DNA from: Candidatus Eisenbacteria bacterium
GTDB taxonomy: Bacteria > Eisenbacteria > RBG-16-71-46 > CAIMUX01 > JAHJDP01
Assembly: GCA_018831195.1 (NCBI GenBank)
Contig: JAHJDP010000023.1
Coordinates: forward strand, 124,001-188,000
DNA: 64,000 nucleotides
Direction of reading: 5' to 3'
Shown: positions 8,406 to 16,408 of the stretch, one piece after another
Position numbering within the stretch: the first letter of the stretch is position 1
Layout: each line of letters starts with the position of its first letter
Position numbers and translations under genes: made by a program
Notes under the pieces: generated by a model
Seen by the model: the letters and a program-made list of their open reading frames with translations, nothing else
Database searches by the model: none
What the model was told of the DNA's origin: nothing

Positions 8406-9875
8406 TCAGCCGAACGGATTGAATCTCTTCTTTCTCTTCCAATCCTCCGGCCGGAAAACATCGATCGCCGTGACCCGGTTATCTTCAAAAAGGAATAGAA
8501 TCCCTCGAACGGGATAACCAACCCATCTGTTCGGACCTTCATTGTGCATCGTATCCGGCAGGCCGAATTCATATTGAACTTCTTGAAAAGTGCTGCCGAT
8601 CCCCGTGCCGGCCTCTGTGCGCCCGGCGAAAGCACCGTCACCGCCGATTTCGAATGCTTCGGCGTCCGGATCGACGATGTCACATTCCGGGCGCATGGCG
8701 GGAAAGAAAGCAACATCCTGCATGGAGTCAAAATGCCACCCTATGAGACAAAAGGGTTCCTTGGTTTCATAATCATGAAGGCCGAATTCCCTATGGACAT
8801 CATCGGGCGTCATATCGAGTCTTAGACCGCCCAATCCCTCTCCGGGGAGGATCCCATGCACTGTTTGTCCGGTAAGCACCGTTGAATGTTCGGGAGATTC
8901 TTCATTGGTGCGCCATTCCATCACGGCGGCGAGCCTTCCGGGCTCGACCGGCATCCACATGACATCCAAACGCAGCGAGTCGCCGATCTCGATTGTCGCG
9001 GCGGCATGCGAGAGCGCAATTTCTTCAGGTACAGAGACCGCTTCCAGTTCCAGCCAGCCGTTTCCATAATTGTATAAGGTAAAGGCCCGGGGTTTGCCGA
9101 TATGCAAAGCCGTCGTATTGAAATCCAAACTGTCCGGCCAGCCTTCCAATCGTGGGATACCGCGGCATTCGGCCTTTACTTCCACGCGGATCCGCGGCTG
9201 GAAAGGATCATTGGAGACGATCTCCAGATCTCCTACCCGGAATCCTTCCGTATCACAAGTGAGTTGCAGACGAAGCTCTTCGGAACGGCCGGGCGGCAAA
9301 ATGACGATCCCGGGGATCGGTTCCAGCTCTTGAATCGGTTGAATGACGGATAACGTGCAGGCTGTCGCCGCGAGAGATGAATTTTCACACCTCACACTCC
9401 GCAGGGATTCAATTTCCGGAAAGACACGTCCGAAATCAATCAGGCCCGGTGTCACACGAAGCGACGCCCAAGGGCTCCACGCGACGGCGGCAATCGTGAT
9501 GGCTCCTATCATCTCGTTTGAGGCGACGACCTGTATCTGTGTGGCGTAGGAATCCGCGACCGTGGTGACGAGACCGACAGCCAGTGCCTCCGGCAAAGGA
9601 TCGGGGGATTCCCATACTTCAGGTTCAACACGGAAATGGGGATCGGTGACGAGAAAGCGGAGGGACCCTACCGTTGAGGCTCCGGAAAAGTGAACCGGTA
9701 TTGTTAAGGTCGTATCGTTCCCGACCTGAAGGCGCTCGATCATCAGTGTATCGGTGTTGAAGGTGACGCTCATCTTATGGGATGGTCCGGAGGGATCTTC
9801 TGAGCAGGCCGCCATGACGAGGAGTATCAGCGCCCCTATGATTACGGGTTGGGCGACAATCCGGTCTCTCTTCAC
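8406..9875 (-). CDS. Lipoprotein with ASH-like Ig domains and a BamE-like C-terminus
   Basis: Encodes 489 aa from a GTG start at 9875 (GGAGG four to five bases upstream). This choice gives a clean lipoprotein signal, VKRDR plus a hydrophobic stretch ending in VMAAC, whereas the longer upstream extension of the frame looks non-coding. The mature part has repeated immunoglobulin-like domains of the ASH/Hydin type (SLRVTPGLIDFGRVF near residue 120 and SLDFNTTALHIGKPRAF near 230). A C-terminal segment has two GLRLDMTPDDVHREFG-like motifs, typical of small outer-membrane-associated BamE/SmpA-like folds. It is likely anchored to the outer membrane. No enzymatic motif was seen; function unknown. Confidence 0.7.
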   Translation of the reverse strand: MKRDRIVAQPVIIGALILLVMAACSEDPSGPSHKMSVTFNTDTLMIERLQVGNDTTLTIPVHFSGASTVGSLRFLVTDPHFRVEPEVWESPDPLPEALAVGLVTTVADSYATQIQVVASNEMIGAITIAAVAWSPWASLRVTPGLIDFGRVFPEIESLRSVRCENSSLAATACTLSVIQPIQELEPIPGIVILPPGRSEELRLQLTCDTEGFRVGDLEIVSNDPFQPRIRVEVKAECRGIPRLEGWPDSLDFNTTALHIGKPRAFTLYNYGNGWLELEAVSVPEEIALSHAAATIEIGDSLRLDVMWMPVEPGRLAAVMEWRTNEESPEHSTVLTGQTVHGILPGEGLGGLRLDMTPDDVHREFGLHDYETKEPFCLIGWHFDSMQDVAFFPAMRPECDIVDPDAEAFEIGGDGAFAGRTEAGTGIGSTFQEVQYEFGLPDTMHNEGPNRWVGYPVRGILFLFEDNRVTAIDVFRPEDWKRKKRFNPFG

Positions 9876-10082
9876 ATGGCCTCCATCCGGCCCCCCAAGC
9901 GCCGGGGATCCGTCATTGATCGGGGAATAATGGGATTGTAGCCGGTAAAGGAAGCGGATTCCCACCCCATAATTAGTGGTGCCATCAGATCCTCTCCAAA
10001 CGCCGTTGACTCCTCCAAAAAAGAGCTTATAATATTTAAGCTCGAATGGTGATTCCGCCATGACCTTTGAAATGGGGGTGTC

Positions 10083-10746
10083 ATGAAACGGCATGCGCTG
10101 GTCGCCCTTTCCCTGATTCTTGGCCTGAGAGTCTCGCTGCCTTCCTATACAACGGCTGACGAGGCTTAAGCCCGCGGTCTTGGCTATAGTGAAGACACCT
10201 GGGTCGTTCCCGATCCGGACGATGATGTTTGCCCCGGGACGACATTGCAGCAAAACGATGATGGTTCTTTCGAGGATGGATCTACTTGGATATTTGGGGG
10301 TCCCGCTCCACCCATTGATTCTGGAGCCTGGGCCGAAAGCTATGACTCCGATTATGTCTGCGGTATTCAACTCATGCTGACTCAAGAAGATGTCTCCAGC
10401 GATTTTCGAATCGATGTTTATGTTTGGGACTCAGATCCGGAGGGGGATCCTCTTCCGGGACCCGCTCCGGGCAATGTTTTGATGTTGTACATCAAACGGT
10501 TTGCACTTTGCGGGATTTCGCCGCCTTTATCCTCTATATGTGGAGGCGGATGGGAATGGACCGGATGCAGGGCATTCTCGGACAAAGCTCCAGGAAGGTC
10601 TCGAAGGGGGACCTGGTTGGATACATGTCACGGATGTTCATGAAAACTGCAAAAATCTTGGAATCCGGGAGTTCTCAGGCATCGGGGATTGCCAGCCCAC
10701 CCCGGCTCATAAAACAAACTGGGGAATGATCAAGGCGCTATACTAA
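10083..10746 (+). pseudogene. Broken gene for a small secreted protein
   Basis: The frame opens at 10083 with a good signal peptide (MKRH, then a hydrophobic run, then LPSYTTADEA) and meets an in-frame TAA after codon 28. The same frame continues past the stop as a plausible mature secreted domain (EDTWVVPDPDDDVCPGTTLQ and onward, with IDVYVWDSDPEGDPLPG) up to about 10470. The coding signal then moves to another phase and ends at 10746 with TNWGMIKALY, so at least one frameshift is also present. A terminator-like hairpin follows directly. An intact relative would be a surface protein of about 215 aa. Stop read-through or sequencing error cannot be excluded, but two lesions argue for decay. 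Confidence 0.65.
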
Positions 10747-10783
10747 ATCCCCCCTCCACGCCGGCAGAGAGGGGATTGCTTTT
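10746..10783 (+). terminator. Rho-independent terminator-like hairpin
   Basis: AATCCCCCCTC (10746-10756) pairs with GAGAGGGGATT (10767-10777) with one mismatch, followed by GCTTTT. It overlaps the last base of the broken gene's stop and would end its transcript. Confidence 0.6.
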
Positions 10784-10819
10784 CCTATTGTTCGCTACCG
10801 CAAATCGCTATCACATATT

Positions 10820-10856
10820 CGCCATCGCGTCGACATTGGCTTCCCAAAACTCGACG
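10820..10856 (-). pseudogene. 37-bp relic of an isocitrate-dehydrogenase-type gene
   Basis: Bases 10820-10856 match 16796-16832 inside the dehydrogenase gene at 35 of 37 positions. On the minus strand the segment encodes VEFWEANVDAMA, versus VELWEANVDAMA in the intact gene. No other part of the gene is recognisable nearby. It is probably the remnant of a lost duplicate. Confidence 0.55.
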
Positions 10857-11022
10857 TTTGATCAATTCCTTTGAGATACTCCGAGTAATCATACATTCAT
10901 GGCACCAGCATTGTGTGCAAAACGCAGGTTAAAATTACGATTTACACAGCATTCGTCAATTTCCCGTTAAGAAGAGGGCGGAAGATTTCGTTGGTAATCG
11001 TAACCGGCTGCAATGTCTTATG

Positions 11023-12144
11023 TTAAAAGAACAACTGTACCCTCATGCCAAGAGCCCAAACGTCATCATTCTCTCTGTCGCTATTGGGATTTTTCACCCG
11101 CTGGATATCGAGAGATAGGTTCAGTTGTTTGCTAACCTTGAAACGGTAATAGAGTTCCACGTGGTGCTCATCACCAGAATTGATGCCATTCATTTGATCG
11201 ACATCTTTCCAATCATGCCCAATGATGGCCATCCCGCATGCCAAACCAAAAGCGTCTGCCTCCCGGCCGTAGAGTTTTCCGGAACATTGAAGCCCAGCAC
11301 TCCAGGCATGCTCAACTTGTGAAACACTGCCGCGCTGCCATCCATACCGGACGAATTGCGCCATAACCTCGTTGATCTCCTGGTCGAACGACAGGCCAAA
11401 CCCATAATTGTCTTCTTTAGTCTTGGCCGGGTCTTTCAGGCGTTCATGATCCTTGCCGTTGAACCAGCTATAAATTCGGAAATTACCCTGACTCTCCACG
11501 ATCTTCGGCTTGAAATCCAGCTCCACTATGGAAAAGACATTCTCGAATACGTTATCCCAGTCCGCATCAGCGTCTGCAACCCCAACACCGATGTTCCAAA
11601 GATCGCAAAGTGAAACCCACAGCATCTCTCCGAAGCCATTGTCGTCAGGAAATTCCACGGCCGGGTTATTCACAAACCCGCTGGAGAGGAACTGATCGGT
11701 CCCGCAGTTGGCAACCTCATTGGCATCAAAGTCGGTTGTGAGATCGACCTTGCCTCCACGAAACCGCAAGCGCGCACCGAACCAGATATGCTCATACCAT
11801 AACTCAGTGAGTCTACTATTCTGATCGTCATCCGCATCGTCGTTGAAGCCAGTTAGGGTGAGAATGTCGCCATCGATACCATCTCCTGCTCCGGTTTCAA
11901 ATAGTGAGTAGAATTTTCCGTATTGTACAACCGGCAAGACTAACTCTAAATCGAATGACATAGAACCATCGGTCACATCCCCCTCCGGGCTCAGGCTGTC
12001 TTTCATACCGGATGAGGCTTGGAGTACCCCGGTTGCTCCAACCGCGATATCAATCTTCTCGGACCAATATGCCTGACCGAATGCTGGGCCAGCTGAAAGC
12101 AGGATCATCAATCCTCCGATCACTGATATTCCGGGTTTGCTCAT
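11023..12144 (-). CDS. OprB-family carbohydrate-type outer-membrane porin
   Basis: Encodes 373 aa with a signal peptide (MSKPGISVIGG to PAFGQA, cut near residue 24). The mature protein has alternating amphipathic beta strands and the OprB-like features GKFYSLFETGAGDG, a strand with VDLTTDFDANEVAN, then SGFVNNPAVEFPDD and a terminal aromatic strand ending VQLFF, the outer-membrane C-terminal signature. OprB-type barrels pass sugars and other small solutes. It lies downstream of the feo genes, but a hairpin terminator (12176-12226) sits between, so it is probably a separate unit. Substrate is not deducible. Confidence 0.75.
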   Translation of the reverse strand: MSKPGISVIGGLMILLSAGPAFGQAYWSEKIDIAVGATGVLQASSGMKDSLSPEGDVTDGSMSFDLELVLPVVQYGKFYSLFETGAGDGIDGDILTLTGFNDDADDDQNSRLTELWYEHIWFGARLRFRGGKVDLTTDFDANEVANCGTDQFLSSGFVNNPAVEFPDDNGFGEMLWVSLCDLWNIGVGVADADADWDNVFENVFSIVELDFKPKIVESQGNFRIYSWFNGKDHERLKDPAKTKEDNYGFGLSFDQEINEVMAQFVRYGWQRGSVSQVEHAWSAGLQCSGKLYGREADAFGLACGMAIIGHDWKDVDQMNGINSGDEHHVELYYRFKVSKQLNLSLDIQRVKNPNSDRENDDVWALGMRVQLFF

Positions 12145-12175
12145 GCTTTCTTACTCCTTTTGTAACTCGTGAACA

Positions 12176-12226
12176 AACAAAAAGGACGTGACGAACACGG
12201 CATTTCCTGCCGATATCATCACGCCC
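12176..12226 (-). terminator. Terminator of the feo operon
   Basis: Read on the minus strand, GGGCGTGA pairs with TCACGTCC around an inner perfect hairpin (CGGCA-GGAAA-TGCCG, 12198-12212), and a TTTTT run follows. It sits between the coiled-coil gene and the porin gene. Confidence 0.6.
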
Positions 12227-12280
12227 TCACTTCCCAGCTCCCAGCGCCGGGCCGTAGGACTTGTTTTCTATTCCCGAGGG

Positions 12281-12547
12281 TTAGGTGTTCTCCACCAATA
12301 CCTCGATCAACCTCTTCCGTAGTGCTTCAAGTTGCTTGGACTTGAAGGCTTTCCTCGATTCCTCCAAAACCTCAACTGTCTTCAGAAGTGTTTCCGTGAG
12401 GCGTCGCTTATGAGGACAGCTCACGAGACGGAAATCCAGATCCGCTTCCTCACATCCTTCCTTCAATCCGTTAAGAAGGCACTCGTGCTCCTTGAGCCGC
12501 GCCTGGATATCCTCGATACTTTTAGACATCGCTTCGTAAGCAGTCAT
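12281..12547 (-). CDS. Small coiled-coil protein at the end of the feo operon
   Basis: Encodes 88 aa, predicted almost wholly helical with charged heptad-like segments (SIEDIQARLKEHE and RKAFKSKQLEALRKRL). A Cys pair in the middle (C24, C32) and SCPHKRR are the only distinctive residues. Its ATG overlaps the stop of the upstream P12-like gene by four bases (ATGA), so it is translationally coupled to the iron-transport genes. A supporting role in ferrous iron uptake is inferred from position only. Confidence 0.7.
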   Translation of the reverse strand: MTAYEAMSKSIEDIQARLKEHECLLNGLKEGCEEADLDFRLVSCPHKRRLTETLLKTVEVLEESRKAFKSKQLEALRKRLIEVLVENT

Positions 12548-12729
12548 TTCCCGCCGCTCCGCCCTGGAAAAGCTCTACCGGAAGACTCGCGACAACTGTC
12601 AGAAAAAGGGCATCCGGTCCCACCGTTCTTACATTCTTCATTCTTGCCTGTAAAAATCCGAAAGAACGACATTCCCATGAGAACCAGCGCCACGCCGATA
12701 ATTGTATAAACAACGATTGTCTCACCCAT
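12544..12729 (-). CDS. FeoB-associated Cys-rich membrane protein (P12/FeoC-like)
   Basis: Encodes 61 aa starting at ATG 12729, with AGGAG eight bases upstream; a longer upstream reading of the frame runs back inside feoB and is rejected. One transmembrane helix (about 5-25, VVYTIIGVALVLMGMSFF) is followed by a short Cys-containing tail (ECKNGGTGCPFSDSC). This layout is that of the FeoB-associated Cys-rich membrane protein family found directly after feoB. It starts 11 bases after the feoB stop. The Cys residues may handle iron or redox state for FeoB. Confidence 0.8.
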   Translation of the reverse strand: MGETIVVYTIIGVALVLMGMSFFRIFTGKNEECKNGGTGCPFSDSCRESSGRAFPGRSGGK

Positions 12730-12740
12730 GGATTTATCTC

Positions 12741-14978
12741 CTAACCGAGCCCAAGGGATCTGCCGACCTGGAACACGATTGTAGTTATTACATAAGCCAG
12801 AGCGGTGAGTCCCCCTAGTTGAAATAGCGCCCACTTCCACGAGTTGCTTTCCCGTCTTGTGATTGCGATGGTTGCCATGCACGGCGCGCTGATAAGACAG
12901 AAGAGCATAATGCATAATCCAACCAATGGAGTGTAGGTGCTTTTGAGTCTGTCCCTGAGCGTTTCAGAATCCTCGTCCGTTTCACCTACGGAGTAGACGA
13001 TCCCCATCTGGGCCACAAAGACCTCCTTGGCGGCAAATGCGCCGATGAGGGCAGTGCCTATTTTCCAGTCAAACCCCATGGGCTTGAGAAGCGGTTCCAT
13101 GGCATGGCCGATGCGACCGGCTATACTATATTGTAAAGCCGCTCCGGCTTCGGCATGGTCAATGGTGGTAAGATGGCCGGCGAGTTCTTCATTATTCTCC
13201 GAGAAGTTAACCTGGATAGTTCGCCGCTCATTTTCGAAACGGGCTTTTTCCCCATCCGGCAAGGCGGGAAATGTTGTCATCGCCCACAAGAGTATTGAAA
13301 TGCCAAGGATGACTGTTCCCGCCTTTTTAAGATAGAGCCAGCCACGTTCCCACATATGAATCAACAGACCTTTGATTGTGGGCACCCTGTACGGTGGCAA
13401 CTCCATAACAAACGGAACCGATTCACCCTTCAATATTGTGCCGCGAAGAAGCTTCGCGCCAAGAATTGCCAGGGCGATTCCAATCATATAGATAATCCAC
13501 AACATATGCGCGTGCCAGACCTGTGGGAAAAAAGCAGGGATTAGGAGCGCGTATATGGGCAAGCGTGCTCCGCAACTCATCAATGGCACCACCAGCATGG
13601 TGACAAGCCTATCGCGTCTGTTCTCCAACATTCGTGTCGCCATAATTGCCGGAACCGAGCAACCAAAACCGATCAACATGGGGATAAAGCTTTTTCCATG
13701 AAGGCCGATTTTATGCATCAAGCGATCCATTATGAACGCCGTGCGCGCCATGTAACCGGAATCTTCAAGGACCGCGATGGCCAAGAACAGCAGTAGAATA
13801 TTGGGTAGAAACACGATAACGCCGCCAACACCGCCGATGATGCCATCCACCAGGAGAGACTTCAGTAAACTCTCTGAACCGTTCGGCCACCAACCTTCGA
13901 CGGCCCCGCCTAACCAGCCGAAAAGCCCCTCAATCCATCCCATGGGGGGACCTCCCAGGGTGAAGGTTAAGTGAAAAACGAGATACATTAATCCAAGGAA
14001 AACCGGGATGCCAAAAAGGCGGTTCGTGACGATAGAATCTATCCTGTCCGAGAACATGTGGCGGATCTCAATGGTGGAACGGACCGCTTCCTGGCAAGCG
14101 CCGGAGATAAATCCGTACCTGGCTCCAGCAATCACGGTTTCGGAGGATTCACCGAGTACCTTCTCAATGTGGGCCGCACTTTTATCGACTTGCTCGTTGA
14201 CTTCAGAGGATGCAACCTGGGCTCGTAGCTCCTTGTCGTTTTCAAGTAGTTTTAGGGCCAACCATTGTGTATCGTACGCCCCGGTGACCGAACCATTTGT
14301 TTGAATCAGGGATTCTATTTTCGCAACCTCTTCTCCGATCTCCCGTCCATAGTTCATGACCGGCATCCTATGATGAGGCCCTCGAATGCGCACATTGTGG
14401 GCATTGGAAAAATTGAAGGAATTGGAGAGAAAAGAGCCAGCTGATGACCCTTCCTCTTTGCGGTTTGCATTCGGCCCAGCCTCAGTTGCAGTTAATGTGA
14501 TAGCGTCAAGAAGTTCTTCCGTCCCTACACCCTTGTTCCCGACCATCTGTACGATACGGGCTCCGAAGAACTGTGAGAATTTATCAATGTCGAACTCGTA
14601 TCCCCGGGCTTTGGCCATGTCACTCATGTTGAAAGCCAGCACGAGAGGTATGTCGAGTTCCATGAGCTGAACCGCGAGATATAGATTCCTCTCGAGGTTC
14701 GAGGTGTCGAGGATATCAACGACGACATCCGGCTTTTCGTTGATGATGAAGTTTCTGGCAATCAGTTCCTCGGCAGAGTAGGCGGTCAGACTGTATGTCC
14801 CGGGCAGATCTACAATTTGTAGTTCGATATGGCCGTGACGGCGGGACCCTTCCTTGCGCTCCACCGTCACACCAGGATAATTCCCGACATGCTGGCGTGC
14901 GCCGGTCAAGCCGTTGAAAATGGTGGTCTTCCCGGAGTTCGGATTGCCCGCAAGGGCGACGACTATCCTGGGCTTCAT
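12741..14978 (-). CDS. feoB: Ferrous iron transport protein B
   Basis: Inner-membrane Fe(II) importer with an N-terminal G domain; 745 aa from ATG 14978, which has GGAGG/GGGAG sites just upstream (an upstream in-frame start would add 17 unconserved residues). G1 is GNPNSGKT (11-18), G3 DLPG (57-60), G4 NMSD (117-120). The membrane domain contains paired Gate motifs (FLPNILLLFLAIAVLEDSGYMAR and a later AKEVFVAQMG segment), GFGCSVPAIMATR with its conserved Cys, and a C-terminal ISAPCMATIA Cys. It follows feoA and a DtxR-like palindrome, so iron-responsive repression is likely. Confidence 0.97.
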   Translation of the reverse strand: MKPRIVVALAGNPNSGKTTIFNGLTGARQHVGNYPGVTVERKEGSRRHGHIELQIVDLPGTYSLTAYSAEELIARNFIINEKPDVVVDILDTSNLERNLYLAVQLMELDIPLVLAFNMSDMAKARGYEFDIDKFSQFFGARIVQMVGNKGVGTEELLDAITLTATEAGPNANRKEEGSSAGSFLSNSFNFSNAHNVRIRGPHHRMPVMNYGREIGEEVAKIESLIQTNGSVTGAYDTQWLALKLLENDKELRAQVASSEVNEQVDKSAAHIEKVLGESSETVIAGARYGFISGACQEAVRSTIEIRHMFSDRIDSIVTNRLFGIPVFLGLMYLVFHLTFTLGGPPMGWIEGLFGWLGGAVEGWWPNGSESLLKSLLVDGIIGGVGGVIVFLPNILLLFLAIAVLEDSGYMARTAFIMDRLMHKIGLHGKSFIPMLIGFGCSVPAIMATRMLENRRDRLVTMLVVPLMSCGARLPIYALLIPAFFPQVWHAHMLWIIYMIGIALAILGAKLLRGTILKGESVPFVMELPPYRVPTIKGLLIHMWERGWLYLKKAGTVILGISILLWAMTTFPALPDGEKARFENERRTIQVNFSENNEELAGHLTTIDHAEAGAALQYSIAGRIGHAMEPLLKPMGFDWKIGTALIGAFAAKEVFVAQMGIVYSVGETDEDSETLRDRLKSTYTPLVGLCIMLFCLISAPCMATIAITRRESNSWKWALFQLGGLTALAYVITTIVFQVGRSLGLG

Positions 14979-15036
14979 GGTCTTCTCCCTTCCTCCTGCC
15001 CCTTTAGCGGCAAGCGTCTTCGGTACCACGCAAATA

Positions 15037-15052
15037 TTTAGGCACGCCGAAA
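15037..15052 (-). promoter_or_regulatory. DtxR-type operator before feoB
   Basis: Near-perfect palindrome TTTAGGC-AC-GCCGAAA in an AT-rich stretch between feoA and feoB. Its minus-strand half TTTCGGC also occurs upstream of the regulator gene (16118-16134). It is the expected kind of site for the DtxR-family protein encoded at 15318. Confidence 0.6.
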
Positions 15053-15068
15053 CTATATAATAATAAAA

Positions 15069-15284
15069 TTACTCGACCATGATCTTCTGAGCCATTCCGC
15101 GGCCCAGCATTATGCGACCGCCCTTCACCTCTATAAGAAATGGTCCCTGTATTGAATTTCGGAGAACTTTAATCTCCGCGCCTGGGATCAGGCCCATGGC
15201 AGTCAACCTGCCCTGGAGCCCATAGCCCGCCTCCACGGAAACGAGCCGCACCCGCCTACCTGCTTGTACAATGGTCAACGGCAT
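15069..15284 (-). CDS. feoA: Ferrous iron transport protein A
   Basis: Small cytoplasmic SH3-like protein that supports FeoB. Encodes 71 aa from ATG 15284, chosen over a GTG at 15293 because GAGAGG lies eight bases before the ATG and would overlap the GTG. Typical FeoA features are AMGLIPGAEIKVL and a closing GRGMAQKI strand. It lies 33 bp after the DtxR-like gene and ahead of feoB, with an operator between feoA and feoB. Confidence 0.9.
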   Translation of the reverse strand: MPLTIVQAGRRVRLVSVEAGYGLQGRLTAMGLIPGAEIKVLRNSIQGPFLIEVKGGRIMLGRGMAQKIMVE

Positions 15285-15317
15285 TACCGGCACCTCTCAA
15301 TCGGATTTGACGGCCAC

Positions 15318-16076
15318 CTACAACTCTTCAATCTCGATCCCCTCGGCTTCGTCTTTCCGCAGAGAGAGATGATAGCCTTTTACTTTAATGTCAATAGGGT
15401 CGCCTAATGGGGCTACACGCTCCACTTCAACGACGGCCCCGGGAGTGACTCCCATCTCGACAATCCGCTTGTTCATTTCGCCTCGGATATTGATTTTCAG
15501 CACTTTGCCTTTATGGCCTGGTTTCAAGTCTTTCAACTTGGTTGTTGTCACCGCGTTTCGGCCACCTTTCTGTCTGCGTTGTTTTACTTCTTCAAGGGTC
15601 ACTGAAATACATTTTTCACAGTTCTCCATTTTATCGCCTTGATCGCATTGGTAACCGAATCCCTCGATCCACTTGGTGCCCCCGCGGGGACAAACCTCAA
15701 CGAACTCAGCGAACTGGACAAACCGCTCCAGGATAACTTGTGGAATTGAATGCTCCATCAGGCAAGCTGCCTTGTCTGCATCTAGCTCCTCCACGGCAAG
15801 CACTTTGACGAAAAAATCACGAAGGACTTCATGGCGACGGACCACGTCTTTTGCGGCAGTCTCCCCGATGGGTGTCAGGGAAATCACATCATATGGGGCG
15901 TAGTTGATCAGTTGTCTATTGGCCAGGGAGCGGAGCGCACCCGTCACAGAGGAGTTGCTGACACTCAGCCGCTTGGCGATATCCTTAGGCCTCACCGCCT
16001 TTTTCTTCGCGATGATGTGAAAAATAGCCTCCAGATAGTCCTCCAAGCTGGCTGTCAACGTATCGGTCAATGTCAT
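15318..16076 (-). CDS. DtxR/MntR-family metal-dependent repressor with FeoA-like domain
   Basis: Encodes 252 aa. An N-terminal winged helix (about 10-75; KDIAKRLSVSNSSVTGALRSL is the recognition region) is followed by the metal-binding and dimerisation domain (VRRHEVLRDFF, AACLMEHSIP at 103-112) and a C-terminal SH3/FeoA-like domain (about 180-252, MNKRIVEMGVTPGA). Between them is a Cys-rich stretch with CPRGG and CDQGDKMENCEKC, seen in a subset of this family. It probably represses feoAB and itself when Fe(II) is abundant, using the palindromes at 15037 and 16118. Fe versus Mn specificity is inferred from the neighbouring feo genes. Confidence 0.9.
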   Translation of the reverse strand: MTLTDTLTASLEDYLEAIFHIIAKKKAVRPKDIAKRLSVSNSSVTGALRSLANRQLINYAPYDVISLTPIGETAAKDVVRRHEVLRDFFVKVLAVEELDADKAACLMEHSIPQVILERFVQFAEFVEVCPRGGTKWIEGFGYQCDQGDKMENCEKCISVTLEEVKQRRQKGGRNAVTTTKLKDLKPGHKGKVLKINIRGEMNKRIVEMGVTPGAVVEVERVAPLGDPIDIKVKGYHLSLRKDEAEGIEIEEL

Positions 16077-16117
16077 TCCCCGCCTCCTTGATTATCTGTT
16101 TTCGCCACACCTAATAT

Positions 16118-16134
16118 TTTACGGTAAGCCGAAA
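16118..16134 (-). promoter_or_regulatory. DtxR-type operator upstream of the regulator
   Basis: TTTACGG-TAA-GCCGAAA (minus strand TTTCGGCTTACCGTAAA) lies about 42 bp upstream of the regulator start in an AT-rich promoter-like stretch. It shares the TTTCGGC half-site with the operator before feoB, which suggests autoregulation. Confidence 0.5.
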
Positions 16135-16338
16135 GTTATATCAAACTATTTTTTCATAAAACTTTAACTCCTTCTATTCGAGACTGTTAGGCTGTCCCCG
16201 GTATATATCCCATCAACAAGGTTCCGGCCTTTCCCACGAGCCCCGACCCGTGGGCGGGACGACCGATCACCCAGCACAAACCGGATTATCGCGACAAGAT
16301 CACTGAACTGATGGTTGCTATGCTTGGTAGGGCCCACT

Positions 16339-16370
16339 AATCCCCCCTTCGCCTTCACGAAGAGGGGATT
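16339..16370. terminator. Hairpin at the 3' side of the dehydrogenase gene
   Basis: AATCCCCCCTTCG pairs with CGAAGAGGGGATT (13 bp, one mismatch, six-base loop). It lies 38 bp beyond the stop of the isocitrate-dehydrogenase-type gene. A short T-run follows only on the plus strand, so its direction is uncertain. It resembles the hairpin at 10746-10783. Confidence 0.5.
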
Positions 16371-16408
16371 TTCAGCCTGCTGTTATCGCCCCAGCACGCG
16401 CCGCGATC

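Noticed and set aside
8406-10385. Longer version of the ASH lipoprotein gene starting at 10385
   Set aside because: The extra 170 codons overlap the broken gene on the other strand and place the lipoprotein signal inside the chain; the GTG at 9875 with GGAGG is better.
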